Counted from the stretch's first letter, positions 23,657-34,660 are shown. The stretch: DNA of 43,820 bases from Enterobacterales bacterium (GCA_947478475.1 CANJWD010000006.1:1-43820); one strand, 5' to 3'. Notes: generated by a model not told the origin, from the sequence alone. Made by a program: numbers and translations.

Positions 23657-24274
23657 TCAAAGCACCCGGCGTAATGCATCACGGATTAGCGTTTCACAAT
23701 CTGCCCCTGGCGTGGCAATTTTACTGACTAATCGGCTCGCTTCCTGAGGTTTGTAGCCTAATGCCACCAGTGCGGATGCTGCCTGTGCCTCGATATCAGC
23801 ATCTGATATGTGATGCCCTGAAACCACAGATGACGCAATGTCACCACGATCATTAAATATATCGCCATGCAACCTCTTAAACCGGTCTTTCATTTCAACA
23901 ACCAGGCGTTCGGCTGTTTTTTTACCCACTCCGGGTAGTGTAATCAGAGTGCTAATCTCTTCATGCCCGACGGCGCGCACAAACTGCTGCGCAGACATGC
24001 CCGATAAAATTGCTAACGCCAGTTTAGGCCCAACGCCATTCACTTTAATCAGTTCACGAAACAGCGTACGCGTCTGTTTATCATTGAAGCCGTAAAGTAA
24101 CTGCACATCTTCGCGGACCACAAAGTGGGTGAAAACGATGGCTTGCTGCTCCAGTGCTGGTAACTGATAGAAACAGGTCATTGGCATATAGATTTCGTAG
24201 CCGACGCCGCCGGCTTCCAGCAGCACCAGTGGTGGCTGTTTTTCAAGAATAATCCCTCGCAGACGCCCTATCAT
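23657..24274 (-). CDS. ruvA: Holliday junction DNA-binding protein RuvA
   Basis: This 205-residue protein is two residues longer than E. coli RuvA. It has an OB-fold ([20 protein letters not shown]), two helix-hairpin-helix motifs ([29 protein letters not shown]) and a C-terminal domain that contacts RuvB. RuvA tetramers hold the four-way junction open. The start chosen has AAGGATATT upstream; a longer frame adds 13 residues without similarity. ruvB starts 20 bp later. Confidence 0.97.
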   Translation of the reverse strand: MIGRLRGIILEKQPPLVLLEAGGVGYEIYMPMTCFYQLPALEQQAIVFTHFVVREDVQLLYGFNDKQTRTLFRELIKVNGVGPKLALAILSGMSAQQFVRAVGHEEISTLITLPGVGKKTAERLVVEMKDRFKRLHGDIFNDRGDIASSVVSGHHISDADIEAQAASALVALGYKPQEASRLVSKIATPGADCETLIRDALRRVL

Positions 24275-24319
24275 GTTGGTGAATATCCTTTCTGGCCACC
24301 GGCATACAGCCACTCTTCT

Positions 24320-24355
24320 AAGAAGAATTTATAACACAAGAAGAATTTATAACAC
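24320..24355. repeat. Exact 18-bp tandem duplication upstream of ruvA
   Basis: AAGAAGAATTTATAACAC occurs at 24320-24337 and again at 24338-24355 without change. It lies in the short ruvC-ruvA spacer where E. coli carries yebB, which is missing here. Confidence 0.93.
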
Positions 24356-24382
24356 AAAAAGCTGGATAAATATACAGTTAAT

Positions 24383-24913
24383 TCAGCGCCGCGGGCTTAA
24401 ACGCCCACGTAACAGGCTCAACTGGCTGTTCCCCAGTCTGTGCGTATTCTGGCTAAGATGGCAATGAGTGATAGCGATGGCCAGTGCATCTGCCGCATCA
24501 GACTGCGGGGTAGCAGACAGTGCAAGCAGGGAACGGACCATATGCTGTATCTGGCTTTTTTCGGCCGCTCCCGTCCCAACTACGGTCTGTTTTACCTGAC
24601 GGCTCGCATATTCAAAAACGGGTAAATTCAGATTGACCGCGGCAACAATCGCGGCGCCGCGCGCCTGACCCAGCTTTAAGGCGGAATCGGCATTTTTGGC
24701 CATAAACACCTGTTCAACCGAAAAAAAATCTGGCTGAAATTGCGTGATAATTTCAGTCACTCCGGCATAAATAAGTTTTAATCTGGCTGGTAAATCATCC
24801 ACAAGCGTCCGAATACAGCCACTGCCAAGATAGATAAGCTCTCGCCCTTGCTGACGGATAACACCGTAACCAGTGACACGCGACCCGGGATCAATACCTA
24901 AAATAATCGCCAT
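24383..24913 (-). CDS. ruvC: Holliday junction resolvase RuvC
   Basis: This 176-residue RNase-H-fold nuclease is three residues longer than E. coli RuvC. It cuts Holliday junctions symmetrically as a dimer with RuvAB. Catalytic acidic residues are in place: Asp7 (ILGIDPGSR), Glu66 (FFSVEQVF), and two Asp in [13 protein letters not shown] near 138-141. It is followed by ruvA and preceded by yebC. Confidence 0.97.
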   Translation of the reverse strand: MAIILGIDPGSRVTGYGVIRQQGRELIYLGSGCIRTLVDDLPARLKLIYAGVTEIITQFQPDFFSVEQVFMAKNADSALKLGQARGAAIVAAVNLNLPVFEYASRQVKQTVVGTGAAEKSQIQHMVRSLLALSATPQSDAADALAIAITHCHLSQNTHRLGNSQLSLLRGRLSPRR

Positions 24914-24952
24914 AGCGGCACCGGCACCTTTTTCACAGTCGTCGATCGGCAG

Positions 24953-24979
24953 CCCGTAGTACCCGTAGTACCCGTAGTA
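24953..24979. repeat. 9-bp triplicate between yebC and ruvC
   Basis: CCCGTAGTA occurs three times in a row (24953-24961, 24962-24970, 24971-24979) with no change. Confidence 0.92.
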
Positions 24980-25025
24980 ACAACAGAGCTGCTCAGCTCC
25001 GGTAACTTAATCACTTTTTGCACCG

Positions 25026-25769
25026 TTACAGCAGCGCGGCAATTTCATCCGAAATTTCCCCATTATGGTAGACTTCCTGAACGTCATCAGAGTCTTCCAG
25101 CAAATCTATCAGTCGCAACAGTTTTGGCGCAGTTTCTGCATCCAAATCCGCTTTGGTTGAGGGTATCAGTGAAACGTGCGCGGCCTGTGACAGCAACCCG
25201 CTCGCATCAAGCATATCTTTAACGCTACCCAATGATTCCGGTACAGTGTAAACATCGATGGCACCGTCATCATAGACCAGCACATCATCAGCCCCGGCTT
25301 CCAGAGCAGCGCTCATCACTCTTTCTTCATCCAGACCTGGCGCATACGAAATCACGCCTTTCTTACTGAAAAGATAAGACACTGATCCGTCGGTGCCCAG
25401 ATTACCACCCGTTTTACTAAATGCATGACGTACTTCAGATACGGTGCGATTGCGATTATCACTCAGGCACTCCACCATAACAGCCGTACCACCCGGGCCG
25501 TACCCTTCATAAATAATGGTTTCCATATCAGTATCTTCGTCACCGCCGATACCCCGGGCAATCGCGCGGTTTAGTGTATCACGCGTCATATTATTAGAGA
25601 GCGCCTTATCAACAGCCGCTCTTAAACGTGGGTTAGCCGCTATATCACCGCCCCCTAATTTAGCGGCTGTCACCAGTTCGCGAATAATTTTGGTGAACAC
25701 CTTGCCACGTCTGGCATCCTGTGCCGTTTTACGATGCTTTGTATTAGCCCATTTACTATGACCTGCCAT
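25026..25769 (-). CDS. yebC: YebC/TACO1-family protein (translation factor or transcriptional regulator)
   Basis: This 247-residue protein is one residue longer than E. coli YebC. It starts [22 protein letters not shown] and keeps [46 protein letters not shown] and [26 protein letters not shown] in pieces. YebC proteins relieve ribosome stalling at polyproline stretches and have also been described as DNA-binding regulators. The chosen ATG has GGAG upstream; a longer frame adds 18 residues not found in relatives. The gene lies upstream of ruvC, as in E. coli. Confidence 0.95.
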   Translation of the reverse strand: MAGHSKWANTKHRKTAQDARRGKVFTKIIRELVTAAKLGGGDIAANPRLRAAVDKALSNNMTRDTLNRAIARGIGGDEDTDMETIIYEGYGPGGTAVMVECLSDNRNRTVSEVRHAFSKTGGNLGTDGSVSYLFSKKGVISYAPGLDEERVMSAALEAGADDVLVYDDGAIDVYTVPESLGSVKDMLDASGLLSQAAHVSLIPSTKADLDAETAPKLLRLIDLLEDSDDVQEVYHNGEISDEIAALL

Positions 25770-25788
25770 AAAAATCTCCGAAAATAGT

Positions 25789-26250
25789 TCAGTCACGCTG
25801 GCTGCAAATAATAAATTCTTCAATCGCTAATCGGTTACTCCAGGATTTCGTAAGCCTCACGGCTGATGCAGCATTAACCCACTGGTAAGCATTGTGTTCT
25901 GTGATAGTCAGACAGCGCTCTTGTGCGAGGCCAAGGCAGAACCAGTGTTCTTTATTGTGCGTTATCCCTGGCGCATAACGAGACAAAAACTGCGTAAAAA
26001 GTTTAAATTCGATGCAGCGATGACAGTCCAGTAAGTTGAGCTTTTCCCCCAGAATATCAATACCCGTTTCTTCCCTGACTTCACGCAGCGCAGTATGCAA
26101 CGGCAACTCACCCTCTTCCATACTGCCAGTAACCGACTGCCAGAACTGAACATCATCACGGCGCTGCAACATCAGCACCCTGCCGCTCGCGCGGGCATAA
26201 ATAACCACTAGTACTGATTCGGGACGTTTATAACGCATTGGACTTTTCAT
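25789..26250 (-). CDS. nudB: Dihydroneopterin triphosphate pyrophosphatase (Nudix)
   Basis: This 153-residue Nudix hydrolase (E. coli NudB is 150) removes pyrophosphate from dihydroneopterin triphosphate in folate synthesis. A perfect Nudix box is present: [20 protein letters not shown] then TGI. The N-terminus [14 protein letters not shown] and the C-terminal [14 protein letters not shown] match the family. A TTG one codon earlier is possible; the ATG is preferred. It lies between aspS and yebC in the conserved order. Confidence 0.94.
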   Translation of the reverse strand: MKSPMRYKRPESVLVVIYARASGRVLMLQRRDDVQFWQSVTGSMEEGELPLHTALREVREETGIDILGEKLNLLDCHRCIEFKLFTQFLSRYAPGITHNKEHWFCLGLAQERCLTITEHNAYQWVNAASAVRLTKSWSNRLAIEEFIICSQRD

Positions 26251-26255
26251 CAATC

Positions 26256-26297
26256 CAATTCCATTAACTCAATTCCATTAACCCAATTCCATTAACC
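26256..26297. repeat. 14-bp triplicate between aspS and nudB
   Basis: CAATTCCATTAACT (26256-26269) is followed by two copies of CAATTCCATTAACC (26270-26283 and 26284-26297) and the start of a fourth (CAAT). It fills nearly the whole 50-bp aspS-nudB spacer. Confidence 0.93.
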
Positions 26298-26300
26298 CAA

Positions 26301-28076
26301 TCAGTTTGTAAGAGCCTGTTTTCCCGTCACGGCGATCGATAATTCCTGCAAAGCGGCAGGATTAGCTACGCTGGGTGCATCGGTTACCAGACAGGCGGCC
26401 GTCGTGGTTTTCGGGAAAGCGATAACATCGCGAATATTATCCGTCCCGGTTAGCAACATCACTAATCTATCCAGACCAAAAGCCATACCAGCATGTGGCG
26501 GCGCGCCAAATTTTAGGGCATCTAACAGAAAGCCGAACTTTTCCCGCTGTTCCTGTTGCGTGATGCCAAGCAGCGTAAATACCTGTTGTTGCATTTCAGC
26601 CTGATGAATACGCACCGAACCACCACCGACTTCATAACCATTGATAACCATGTCAAAGGAGTCAGCAATAGCGGAAACGGGATCTGCCGCCAGTTCAGCG
26701 GGGCATCGATGCTGTGGCGCAGTGAAAGGATGATGCATCGCTGCCAGCCGGCCCTGAGCGTTTTCTTCAAACATCGGAAAGTCGACCACCCACAGGGCTT
26801 CCCAGTTTGCAAGCCTGGTGAGCGCCAGGTCGCGCCCCAATTTCAGTCGCAATGCGCCCATGGCCTCTGTGACGACTTTCATGCTACCCGCAGCGAAAAA
26901 CAGTATGTCACCACTCTCTGCCTGGGTGCGTAGCAGAATAGCCTCCAGTGTTGATGCAGATAAAAACCTGGCAATCGGGCTCTGTACACCGCTCAAACCT
27001 GCTGCACGATCAGTGATTTTCATCCATGCCAGCCCGCTGGCACCATAACTGGCGACAAACTCAGCGTAATCGTCTATGAGCCTGCGGCTAATGTGTGCTC
27101 CGGCCGGGACGCGGATGGCTACTACACGGCTCTGAGCCTCGTTGGCCGGGCCGGAAAATAGGGCAAATTCTGTGTCCCTGACCAGGTCTGCAATATCCAC
27201 CAGTTCCAGAGGATTGCGCAGATCAGGTTTATCGGAGCCAAAGCGGCGCAGGGCTTCGCTAAAGGTCATCACCGGAAAGCGGCCAGGGTCTGTGCCTTTC
27301 ATCTCTTTCCATAGTTCACGTATCAGTTTCTCCATCACGTCTCGTAGCTGGCTGGCGCTCATAAAGGAAGTTTCAACGTCAATTTGGGTAAATTCTGGCT
27401 GGCGGTCGGCGCGCAGATCTTCATCACGAAAACATTTAACAATCTGATAATAGCGATCAAAACCGGATATCATCAATAGCTGCTTGAATAACTGTGGTGA
27501 CTGCGGCAGGGCGTAGAATTTGCCTTTATTAACCCGGCTTGGTACCAGATAGTCACGGGCACCCTCCGGTGTTGCTTTCGTCAGCATCGGGGTTTCGATA
27601 TCGAGAAAACCATGGCTATCCATAAAATGCCGCACGAAACCGGTAATTTTGGCGCGCGTTTTCATGCGCTGTGCCATTTCCGGGCGGCGCAAATCCAGAT
27701 AACGGTATTTTAGCCGCTGTTCTTCACTGTTAATTTGATTTGAGTCCAGCGGAAGGGGTTCAGAACGGTTAATAATATTTATTTCATCGGCAAAGATTTC
27801 TATCGCGCCGCTGGGCATTGCCTGATTAGCCTGGCCCTCGGGGCGGGGACGTACCGTTCCGGCTACCTGAATACAAAATTCATTACGTAACTGGGATGCC
27901 TGCTCAAAGACGTGCTGGCACTGCGGATCGCAAAATACCTGCACAGTACCTTCCCTGTCACACATATCAATAAAAATTATACCCCCTAAATCACGGCGGC
28001 GACTCACCCAGCCACAAAGCCGGACACTTTGACCAGCGTGCGACAAATTCAACTGCCCGCAATAATCAGTACGCAT
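26301..28076 (-). CDS. aspS: Aspartyl-tRNA synthetase
   Basis: This 591-residue class II synthetase is one residue longer than E. coli AspS. An N-terminal OB anticodon-binding domain ([20 protein letters not shown]) is followed by the catalytic core, with motif 2 region [20 protein letters not shown], the bacterial GAD insertion domain (about residues 290-420), and motif 3 [17 protein letters not shown]. It charges tRNA-Asp. All motifs appear intact. It heads the aspS-nudB-yebC-ruvC-ruvA-ruvB series. Confidence 0.97.
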   Translation of the reverse strand: MRTDYCGQLNLSHAGQSVRLCGWVSRRRDLGGIIFIDMCDREGTVQVFCDPQCQHVFEQASQLRNEFCIQVAGTVRPRPEGQANQAMPSGAIEIFADEINIINRSEPLPLDSNQINSEEQRLKYRYLDLRRPEMAQRMKTRAKITGFVRHFMDSHGFLDIETPMLTKATPEGARDYLVPSRVNKGKFYALPQSPQLFKQLLMISGFDRYYQIVKCFRDEDLRADRQPEFTQIDVETSFMSASQLRDVMEKLIRELWKEMKGTDPGRFPVMTFSEALRRFGSDKPDLRNPLELVDIADLVRDTEFALFSGPANEAQSRVVAIRVPAGAHISRRLIDDYAEFVASYGASGLAWMKITDRAAGLSGVQSPIARFLSASTLEAILLRTQAESGDILFFAAGSMKVVTEAMGALRLKLGRDLALTRLANWEALWVVDFPMFEENAQGRLAAMHHPFTAPQHRCPAELAADPVSAIADSFDMVINGYEVGGGSVRIHQAEMQQQVFTLLGITQQEQREKFGFLLDALKFGAPPHAGMAFGLDRLVMLLTGTDNIRDVIAFPKTTTAACLVTDAPSVANPAALQELSIAVTGKQALTN

Positions 28077-28140
28077 CTATCCTCCTTATTTTTTCAATCG
28101 AGGTAATACCCTCAATGCGACATACGCTGTACACACAATG

Positions 28141-28181
28141 TGCGCGTGCTTTACACGTGCTCTGCGCGTGCTCTACACGTG
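28141..28181. repeat. 11/22-bp tandem repeat across the recG 3' end
   Basis: TGCGCGTGCTTTACACGTGCTC (22 bp in two 11-bp halves) at 28141-28162 is followed by a nearly complete second copy at 28163-28181. The second copy runs over the recG stop codon (28173-28175), so the last codons of recG form part of the repeat. Confidence 0.88.
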
Positions 28182-30254
28182 AATATAGCGTTCACTCTCT
28201 GGTAACCAGCGTTCGATAAGGGCTTTTGCATTATGCGGATAATAGTGATGGATATGGCGGGCAGCCCGCTGTATTTCCGGAATCATGGCCTGATCGCGCA
28301 ATAAATCAGCGACCTTAAGCTCACTGTTACCCGCCTGGCGGGTACCCAGTAATTCACCAGAGCCCCGTATTTCCAGATCCCGCTCAGCAATCACAAAACC
28401 ATCGTTACTCTCGCGCAAGACCTGCAGCCGCACCTGTGCTGTTCTGCTTAATGGACTCTTATAAAGCAAAATACAGTGTGACGCTACCGCTCCCCGCCCG
28501 ACACGACCACGTAACTGGTGGAGTTGCGCCAGCCCCAAACGTTCAGGGTTATCGATAATCATTAAACTTGCATTGGGCACATCCACACCCACTTCAATCA
28601 CCGTAGTGGCGACCAGTAATTGCAAAGCACCCTGTTTGAAGGCCTGCATTATGGCTTGTTTTTCATCCAGTTTCATCCGGCCATGTACCAGACCTACACT
28701 CATTTCCGGTAACAACATTTTTAGCTCTTCACAGGTTGCCTGGACTGTCCGGGCCTGAGTTAAATCAGATTCTTCAATTAAGGTACATACCCAATAAGCC
28801 TGTCGTCCTTCCTGTTGGCAGGCATTTTTAACTCTTTGAATAATTTCATAGCGCCTGGAATCCGCTACGGCAACGGTGGTAACCGGTGTTCTTCCTGGTG
28901 GTAATTCGTCGATAACAGAGACATCCAGGGAAGCATAAGCAGTCATTGCCAGAGTACGGGGAATCGGTGTTGCGGTCATTATCAACTGATGTGCGTAGAA
29001 ACCCTGGTCTGTGCCTTTTTCCCATAACGCCAGACGCTGATGTACACCAAAACGGTGTTGTTCATCAATGATGATCAGCGCCAGGCCAGAAAATGTGATC
29101 TGTTGCTGAAAAATCGCGTGAGTACCGATAATCATGGAAACAGTGCCGTTTGCTATCGCCTGTTGCTGGCTGATACGCGCCTTCCCCTTTTGTTGTCCGG
29201 CCAGCCAGCCAACTTCTATGTTCAGGGCGGAAAACCATTGCCGGAAGGTCTGAGCATGCTGTTCTGCCAGTAATTCAGTGGGCGCCATTAACACCGCCTG
29301 CTTACCCTGCGCTATCACGCACAGTGCGGCCAGAGCCGCCACCAGGGTTTTACCCGAGCCGACATCCCCCTGTATAAGACGCATCATTGGAACGCCTTTA
29401 GCTAAGTCTTCCTCTATCTCCGTGACGACCCGATTTTGCGCGTTAGTAGGTGTAAAAGAGAGCCGGGACAAAAATTTTTGCTTTAATTTTTTAGCGGGTT
29501 TAAATGCCAGAGCCTGATGGCGGTGCGCACTGGCACGCAGGGCCAGCATACTTAAGTTGTGTGCCAGCAGCTCTTCTATAATCAAACGGCGTTGTGCCGG
29601 ATGCCTGCCCTGTGCCAAATCGGCAGGCGCAATATCGGGTGGCGGGTGATGCAGAGTGTGTATGGCCTGTGTCAGGTCAATCAACGAACAGTGCAATTCG
29701 ACAGGTAGTAGCTCGGCGGGCAGGCAACTATCCAGCATTGCTAATGCCTGATCGATAAATTTACGCAGCGTGATCTGATGAAGTCCCTCAGTAGTGGGGT
29801 AAACCGGTGTCAGTGATTTTGGTAATTTGACGTCGCTATTGGCGTCATGAACAGAATACTCAGGGTGAACTATCTCATTCCCCTGTTTCCCTGATGTTAT
29901 TTTTCCCCAAACGATAAGTTGTCTGCCCGCTGTCAGGCTATTTTTCATCACAGCAGTAAAGTTAAAAAAACGTAAAGTCAGTACGCCACTGCCGTCGCTT
30001 ACCTGGCAGGTGAAGATGCGACGCCGGCCGATACTGATATCAGAGTGTAATATCTCTCCCTTTACGGTAGCAGACAGACCCGGTAACAGATTTTTGATAG
30101 GGTAAAGACGGGTATGGTCTTCATAGCGCAGAGGCAGATGCAACAGCAGATCATGAACAGTCACCAGACCTATTTTGGCTAATTTTTTCTCCTGTTTTAC
30201 GCCAAGGCCAGAGAGTGTCGTTAACGGTACTGCGTCCAGCAGGCTATTTTTCAT
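28173..30254 (-). CDS. recG: ATP-dependent DNA helicase RecG
   Basis: This 693-residue protein equals E. coli RecG in length. It remodels stalled forks and branched DNA. An N-terminal wedge (OB) domain is followed by two helicase domains: Walker A GDVGSGKTLVAALAAL (about residue 295), DEQHRFG box, TATPIPRTLAMTAY, and the C-terminal QLRGRVGRG motif VI. It comes just after spoT on the same strand; the trmH gene found between them in E. coli is gone. Confidence 0.97.
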   Translation of the reverse strand: MKNSLLDAVPLTTLSGLGVKQEKKLAKIGLVTVHDLLLHLPLRYEDHTRLYPIKNLLPGLSATVKGEILHSDISIGRRRIFTCQVSDGSGVLTLRFFNFTAVMKNSLTAGRQLIVWGKITSGKQGNEIVHPEYSVHDANSDVKLPKSLTPVYPTTEGLHQITLRKFIDQALAMLDSCLPAELLPVELHCSLIDLTQAIHTLHHPPPDIAPADLAQGRHPAQRRLIIEELLAHNLSMLALRASAHRHQALAFKPAKKLKQKFLSRLSFTPTNAQNRVVTEIEEDLAKGVPMMRLIQGDVGSGKTLVAALAALCVIAQGKQAVLMAPTELLAEQHAQTFRQWFSALNIEVGWLAGQQKGKARISQQQAIANGTVSMIIGTHAIFQQQITFSGLALIIIDEQHRFGVHQRLALWEKGTDQGFYAHQLIMTATPIPRTLAMTAYASLDVSVIDELPPGRTPVTTVAVADSRRYEIIQRVKNACQQEGRQAYWVCTLIEESDLTQARTVQATCEELKMLLPEMSVGLVHGRMKLDEKQAIMQAFKQGALQLLVATTVIEVGVDVPNASLMIIDNPERLGLAQLHQLRGRVGRGAVASHCILLYKSPLSRTAQVRLQVLRESNDGFVIAERDLEIRGSGELLGTRQAGNSELKVADLLRDQAMIPEIQRAARHIHHYYPHNAKALIERWLPESERYIHV

Positions 30255-30294
30255 TCGGACCTCTGCGAGACGATGGTAAACAAACGTCCGGCTA

Positions 30295-32397
30295 TTAATT
30301 TCGGTTACGGCTAACCTTAATCACATCTGGAATAATACGAATTTTACGCATTATATTAGCCAAATGAATACGATCTTTCGTCGTCAGGCGAATACAGGCG
30401 CTGTATATCCGGCCATCTTTTTCTTCCGTATTCATACCATGAATATTGGATTCCGCTAAATTAATGGCGGCCGTCAGGTTAGCTAATGCGCCTTGTTGAT
30501 TGAACATTTCAACTTTTATTTCTGCAATAAATTCCTGTTCAATATTTTTATCCCACTCAACCGCCATAAATTTTTCTGGTTCTTTCTGATAGCAACGGAT
30601 ATTGCGACAGGATTCATGGTGTATAACTAATCCTTTTCCCGGGCTAATGTGCGCAATAATGGGATCTTCTGGAATAGGATGACAACATTTAGCAAACGTG
30701 AGCAGGACGCCATCGGCCCCCTTGACTGGCAGTTTACGCGCGCCAAACAGGGGGGTACTTGCCGGGCTACCCAGCAGATTTCTTGCAACGACGAGGCTCA
30801 TGGTATTACCCAAGCCAATTTCTGCTAATAGATCATCCATGGATGCCAGTTTCATACGCGTCAACTGATGCTGGATATTTTCAGAAGAAATATCCGTTAT
30901 TTTGCGGCCCAGCCCGAGAGCATGATTGAGCAAGCGGCGGCCAAGGATAACCGATTCATCACGCTTAAGATTTTTCAAAAGTTGACGGATTTTGGCACGC
31001 GCTTTTGAGCTAACGACAAAATTCAGCCATGCGGCGTTGGGACGGGCACCCGGTGCCGTAATAATTTCTACGGTCTGGCCACTGGACAACGGCTGGGAAA
31101 GTGGATGTGGCTGGCGATCAACACGGGCACCAACACAGGCATGACCAATATCAGTATGCACGGCATAAGCTAAATCAATCGCGGTGGCACCCATTGGGAG
31201 TTCGACGATTCGGCCTTCTGGAGTGAATACGTAGATTTCATCAGGAAATAAATCAGATTTAACACTTTCAATAAACTCAAATGAATTGCCAGCACTTTGC
31301 TGTAACTCCAGCAAACTTTGCATCCAGCGCCGGGCACGAACCTGAGCGGTAGTACCGGACTCTCCCTGTACCTTATAAGTCCAGTGCGCCGCTACCCCCA
31401 TTTCGGCCATTTGGTCCATATCTTCAGTGCGAATTTGCACTTCTACGGGCACACCATGCGGACCGATGAGTGAAGTGTGTAATGACTGGTACCCATTAGC
31501 TTTGGGGATGGCAATATAATCTTTGATCCTGCCGGGACGCGGTTTATACAGGCTGTGTACCTGACCAAGCACCCGATAACAGATATCGACTTCTTTCACA
31601 ATAACGCGAAAAGCGTAGATATCCATGATTGAATGGAAACGCTGTTCTTTCAGATTCATTTTGCGGTAGATGGAATACAGGTGTTTTTCTCGTCCACTGA
31701 CGCTGCAATCAATATTCGCTTCTATTAACCGCCCTTTAATTTCAGCGAGGATCTTTTGAATCATTTCCTTACGGTTACCGCGCGCTGCCTTGACAACCTT
31801 TTTAATAACACGATAACGGTTGGGGTACAGCGCTTCAAAACCCAGTTCTTCCAGCTCAGTTTTTAAGTGATGAATACCTAAACGATGCGCTAAAGGGCTG
31901 TATATCTCAAGCGTTTCACGGGCAATACGGCGGCGTTTACCCGGCCGTAACGAAACTAACGTGCGCATATTGTGGGTGCGATCAGCCAGCTTGATCAAGA
32001 TAACGCGAATATCCTGTACCATGGCCATGATCATTTTGCGAAAATTTTCCGCCTGAGCTTCTTTTTTATCCTGAAACGTCAGTCTGTCGAGTTTGGAAAC
32101 ACCTTCAACCAGTTCCGCAACATTTTTCCCGAACAGCTGCTCCACATCCTGGTAGGTGGCGGCGGTATCTTCGATAACATCATGTAAAAGCGCAGCCATT
32201 AAGGTTTCATAGTCAAGCCGCATCTCAGCCAGAATACAGGCCACAGCAACGGGATGAGTAATATAAGGTTCACCACTAGAACGCGTCTGCCCCTCGTGAG
32301 CATCACGTGCAACCAAATAAGCCTGCCCGAGTCGCTTTATCTGCTCGTCTGGCAGGTAACATTGAATGTGTAGCTTCAGACTCTCAAACAGATACAA
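30295..32397 (-). CDS. spoT: Bifunctional (p)ppGpp hydrolase/synthetase SpoT
   Basis: This 700-residue protein (E. coli 702) controls the stringent alarmone. The HD hydrolase has HDVIEDT (His72-Asp73 region); the synthetase domain (about 200-340) has DIYAFRVIV and the GYQSLHTSLIGPHG signature; a TGS domain follows (DEIYVFTPEGRIVELP, near 390) and a C-terminal ACT domain (VEMFNQQGALANLTAAIN). The start is TTG, as in E. coli. It is 40 bp upstream of recG and follows rpoZ. Both activities appear intact by motif. Confidence 0.96.
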   Translation of the reverse strand: MYLFESLKLHIQCYLPDEQIKRLGQAYLVARDAHEGQTRSSGEPYITHPVAVACILAEMRLDYETLMAALLHDVIEDTAATYQDVEQLFGKNVAELVEGVSKLDRLTFQDKKEAQAENFRKMIMAMVQDIRVILIKLADRTHNMRTLVSLRPGKRRRIARETLEIYSPLAHRLGIHHLKTELEELGFEALYPNRYRVIKKVVKAARGNRKEMIQKILAEIKGRLIEANIDCSVSGREKHLYSIYRKMNLKEQRFHSIMDIYAFRVIVKEVDICYRVLGQVHSLYKPRPGRIKDYIAIPKANGYQSLHTSLIGPHGVPVEVQIRTEDMDQMAEMGVAAHWTYKVQGESGTTAQVRARRWMQSLLELQQSAGNSFEFIESVKSDLFPDEIYVFTPEGRIVELPMGATAIDLAYAVHTDIGHACVGARVDRQPHPLSQPLSSGQTVEIITAPGARPNAAWLNFVVSSKARAKIRQLLKNLKRDESVILGRRLLNHALGLGRKITDISSENIQHQLTRMKLASMDDLLAEIGLGNTMSLVVARNLLGSPASTPLFGARKLPVKGADGVLLTFAKCCHPIPEDPIIAHISPGKGLVIHHESCRNIRCYQKEPEKFMAVEWDKNIEQEFIAEIKVEMFNQQGALANLTAAINLAESNIHGMNTEEKDGRIYSACIRLTTKDRIHLANIMRKIRIIPDVIKVSRNRN

Positions 32398-32417
32398 AAC
32401 AGATCCCGCGTCTAAAT

Positions 32418-32693
32418 TTAACTAAGATTCTCAACAGCCACCGTTACCGCCTGAATTTTGGCAGATTCCTGTTCTTGCTGTGCCTGATGTTCACGGACAT
32501 CAAGAATTCGGTTAGTAATAAGACCTTCTTCAACCTCGCGCAAGGCTATTACAGTAACTTTATCATTTTCTTCAGGCACTAACGCATCTTTACCGCCAGC
32601 CTGAATTTGGCGGGCCCGGCGAGCAGCAACCAGGACTAAATCAAACCGGTTACCAATTTTTTCTACCGCATCCTGAACAGTTACACGTGCCAT
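32418..32693 (-). CDS. rpoZ: RNA polymerase omega subunit
   Basis: This 91-residue protein equals E. coli omega in length ([20 protein letters not shown]). Omega helps fold beta' and forms part of the ppGpp binding site on RNA polymerase, fitting its place between gmk and spoT. A longer frame would add eight residues; the ATG giving MARVTV is conserved. Confidence 0.97.
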   Translation of the reverse strand: MARVTVQDAVEKIGNRFDLVLVAARRARQIQAGGKDALVPEENDKVTVIALREVEEGLITNRILDVREHQAQQEQESAKIQAVTVAVENLS

Positions 32694-32761
32694 GATTGTG
32701 CTCTCCATAGGTAACAAAATGATCGATAACGAAATGACCGCGAATGATACTGAAACAGAGG

Positions 32762-33385
32762 TCAGTCTGCCAATAATTTGCTGATTAAAGCCTCATGCCG
32801 TCGTTGCTGACGTGATAAATGCAGCCGTTCGGCGCGAATAATGGTTTTTAGATCAGATAACGCCAAATTAAAATCATCGTTTACAATCAAATAATCGTAC
32901 TCCGCATAGTGATTCATCTCAGAAATTGCCTGCTGCATTCGTCTGTCGATGACCTCTTCGCTGTCCTGGCCACGGCCACGCAACCTGCGATCCAGTTCTT
33001 CTTTAGACGGGGGTAACATAAATATACTACGTACCTGCGGCATTCTGGCGCGAATTTGCTGCGCGCCCTGCCAGTCAATATCAAGAAAAACATCAACACC
33101 CGTTAACAAAACTTGCTGAACAGTCTCATGAGAAGTACCGTAGTAGTTTTCGAATACTTTGGCATATTCGAGGAAACTATCATTTTTTATCATCTGAAGA
33201 AATTTCTCTTCAGAAACAAAAAAATAGTGCTCGCCATCAATTTCATCAGGACGTTTTACACGTGTGGTATGAGAAATGGAAACCTGTGTATCGTACAAAG
33301 GTTGGGTTTTTAATAACGCCTGAATCAGGCTTGACTTTCCGGCTCCACTCGGTGCAGAGACAATATACAGTGTACCTGGAATCAT
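32762..33385 (-). CDS. gmk: Guanylate kinase
   Basis: This 207-residue enzyme equals E. coli Gmk in length. It phosphorylates GMP/dGMP to GDP/dGDP with ATP. The P-loop [11 protein letters not shown] (residues 9-19) and GMP-binding SHTTR, GEHYFF and YGTS segments are present. It is the first gene of gmk-rpoZ-spoT-recG, linking guanine nucleotide supply with the ppGpp system. Confidence 0.97.
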   Translation of the reverse strand: MIPGTLYIVSAPSGAGKSSLIQALLKTQPLYDTQVSISHTTRVKRPDEIDGEHYFFVSEEKFLQMIKNDSFLEYAKVFENYYGTSHETVQQVLLTGVDVFLDIDWQGAQQIRARMPQVRSIFMLPPSKEELDRRLRGRGQDSEEVIDRRMQQAISEMNHYAEYDYLIVNDDFNLALSDLKTIIRAERLHLSRQQRRHEALISKLLAD

Positions 33386-34408
33386 GATGATATTTCATCG
33401 CGTCAATTTAGGAACAATCCTACGCAGTATACACCTCAGCAGCACATCATACAGCGTTATCATGTGATTCCATTGAGTAATTGACTTATAAACAAATCAA
33501 TCCATTTTTTTACGTAACTATTGCTAATGATTGACATAATTTTCTATTAAAAACGATCTGTTTTTTAGTGCTATACACGCTATTTTTTATTGCTAATTAT
33601 CGGGGGAGATGATGCTCTCGGAACTTTGTTCTGAACGGAATATTGCACGGATAAACACAGAAACACAGGTACAAAAAAATAAAACAGTGGAGAAATTTAC
33701 AGTATTTACGATTGCACCCTAAAATAGGTGCAGGGATGTTATGGCGTAAATAGAAATGCGTAATTGGCAAATTTATCATTAAAATAAGGTATCGTTAATA
33801 AAATTAATTTTTATCACAACAGTAAAAGCGCCTAATTATCATTGTAAAAAAACTCACACTCGCTAATTTAACCATCAGTGAAGATCGCTGTTACCCTATA
33901 AATTTAATGTTTATTTAATATTGAAATATAGTTATAAGTTTGTATCGTAACGATATCAATCATATTGTATTAAATAGCTCTCCGGGCGCAAGCGAATACC
34001 GCAACCTGATAGAACAAGACATTACCAGCCACCCAGCCACAGATAAGCCGATTGGATCGCAGCTCTGATTCGTTAATTGGATCATTCAATGGTTTTTTTA
34101 AGAAATGATCCACGCCTGTCACCTTAATATGAGCGGATTATTGCAGCGAAACACATGTAAGAGCCTATACTTTGTTCGAGCGTTATGACAGCAGATATTT
34201 TTGTACAATTGGGTTTACGTACAACTTGGGTTTACAGATGTACTGACAACGGCAGGGTTTTACGTGAATGATTTTTATGTGAATGACAGTGATCAGCGGA
34301 TGTTGGTAATGGTTACTGCTGGCTGTTTACTGTAAAATTTGGTTTCTTACTTATACATTTTCCTGATGGCAGCCACTGGAGTTTCCCGTGGATTTTTTCC
34401 CGAAAAAA

Positions 34409-34513
34409 TTTCGTCCATTAAAGATGGTGCAGGTCAGAACGATAGCAACCAGATACGATCAGTTAAAACGAAATTATGAAAATATTGTGGCCTCAGCATG
34501 TAATTATTTATAG
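34409..34513 (+). pseudogene. C-terminal remnant of an IS5-family transposase
   Basis: This frame reads FRPLKMVQVRTIATRYDQ then LKRNYENIVASACNYL and a stop. The end of IS5/IS427-type transposases typically reads like LKxxRxIATRYDKLxRNY...VxLAC. Only about 34 codons remain; the DDE catalytic part is not found upstream and no terminal inverted repeats were recognised. It marks an old, mostly erased insertion. Confidence 0.6.
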
Positions 34514-34632
34514 CTGATCATGTAACACATCAATAGATATTATTATATTTTAAAAAAATTAATGAATAAAAATTAGTTAAATCCTAAAAAAAAGTGATTT
34601 AACCTTAGTCTGTGTGACATCATTAAGAGCAG

Positions 34633-34660
34633 TTGACAAAAACTCTCCCTTCTCTATCCT
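34633..34660 (+). promoter_or_regulatory. Candidate yejG promoter
   Basis: A perfect -35 TTGACA (34633-34638) and a -10-like TATCCT (34655-34660) are 16 bp apart, about 90 bp before yejG. The -10 is only a partial match. Confidence 0.4.

Noticed and set aside
24953-26297. CRISPR-like array from the triplicates
   Set aside because: Units are 9 and 14 bp in direct tandem without spacers, unlike CRISPR repeats.
33597-33779. 60-codon minus-strand frame in the gmk-yejG gap
   Set aside because: Many Cys, Phe and Tyr, no ribosome site, no recognisable similarity; looks like a chance frame in AT-rich DNA.
33970-34132. Minus-strand stretch of about 55 codons ending in CARRAI
   Set aside because: Reads sensibly and faintly recalls transposase N-termini, but no motif can be named and there is no start with a ribosome site.
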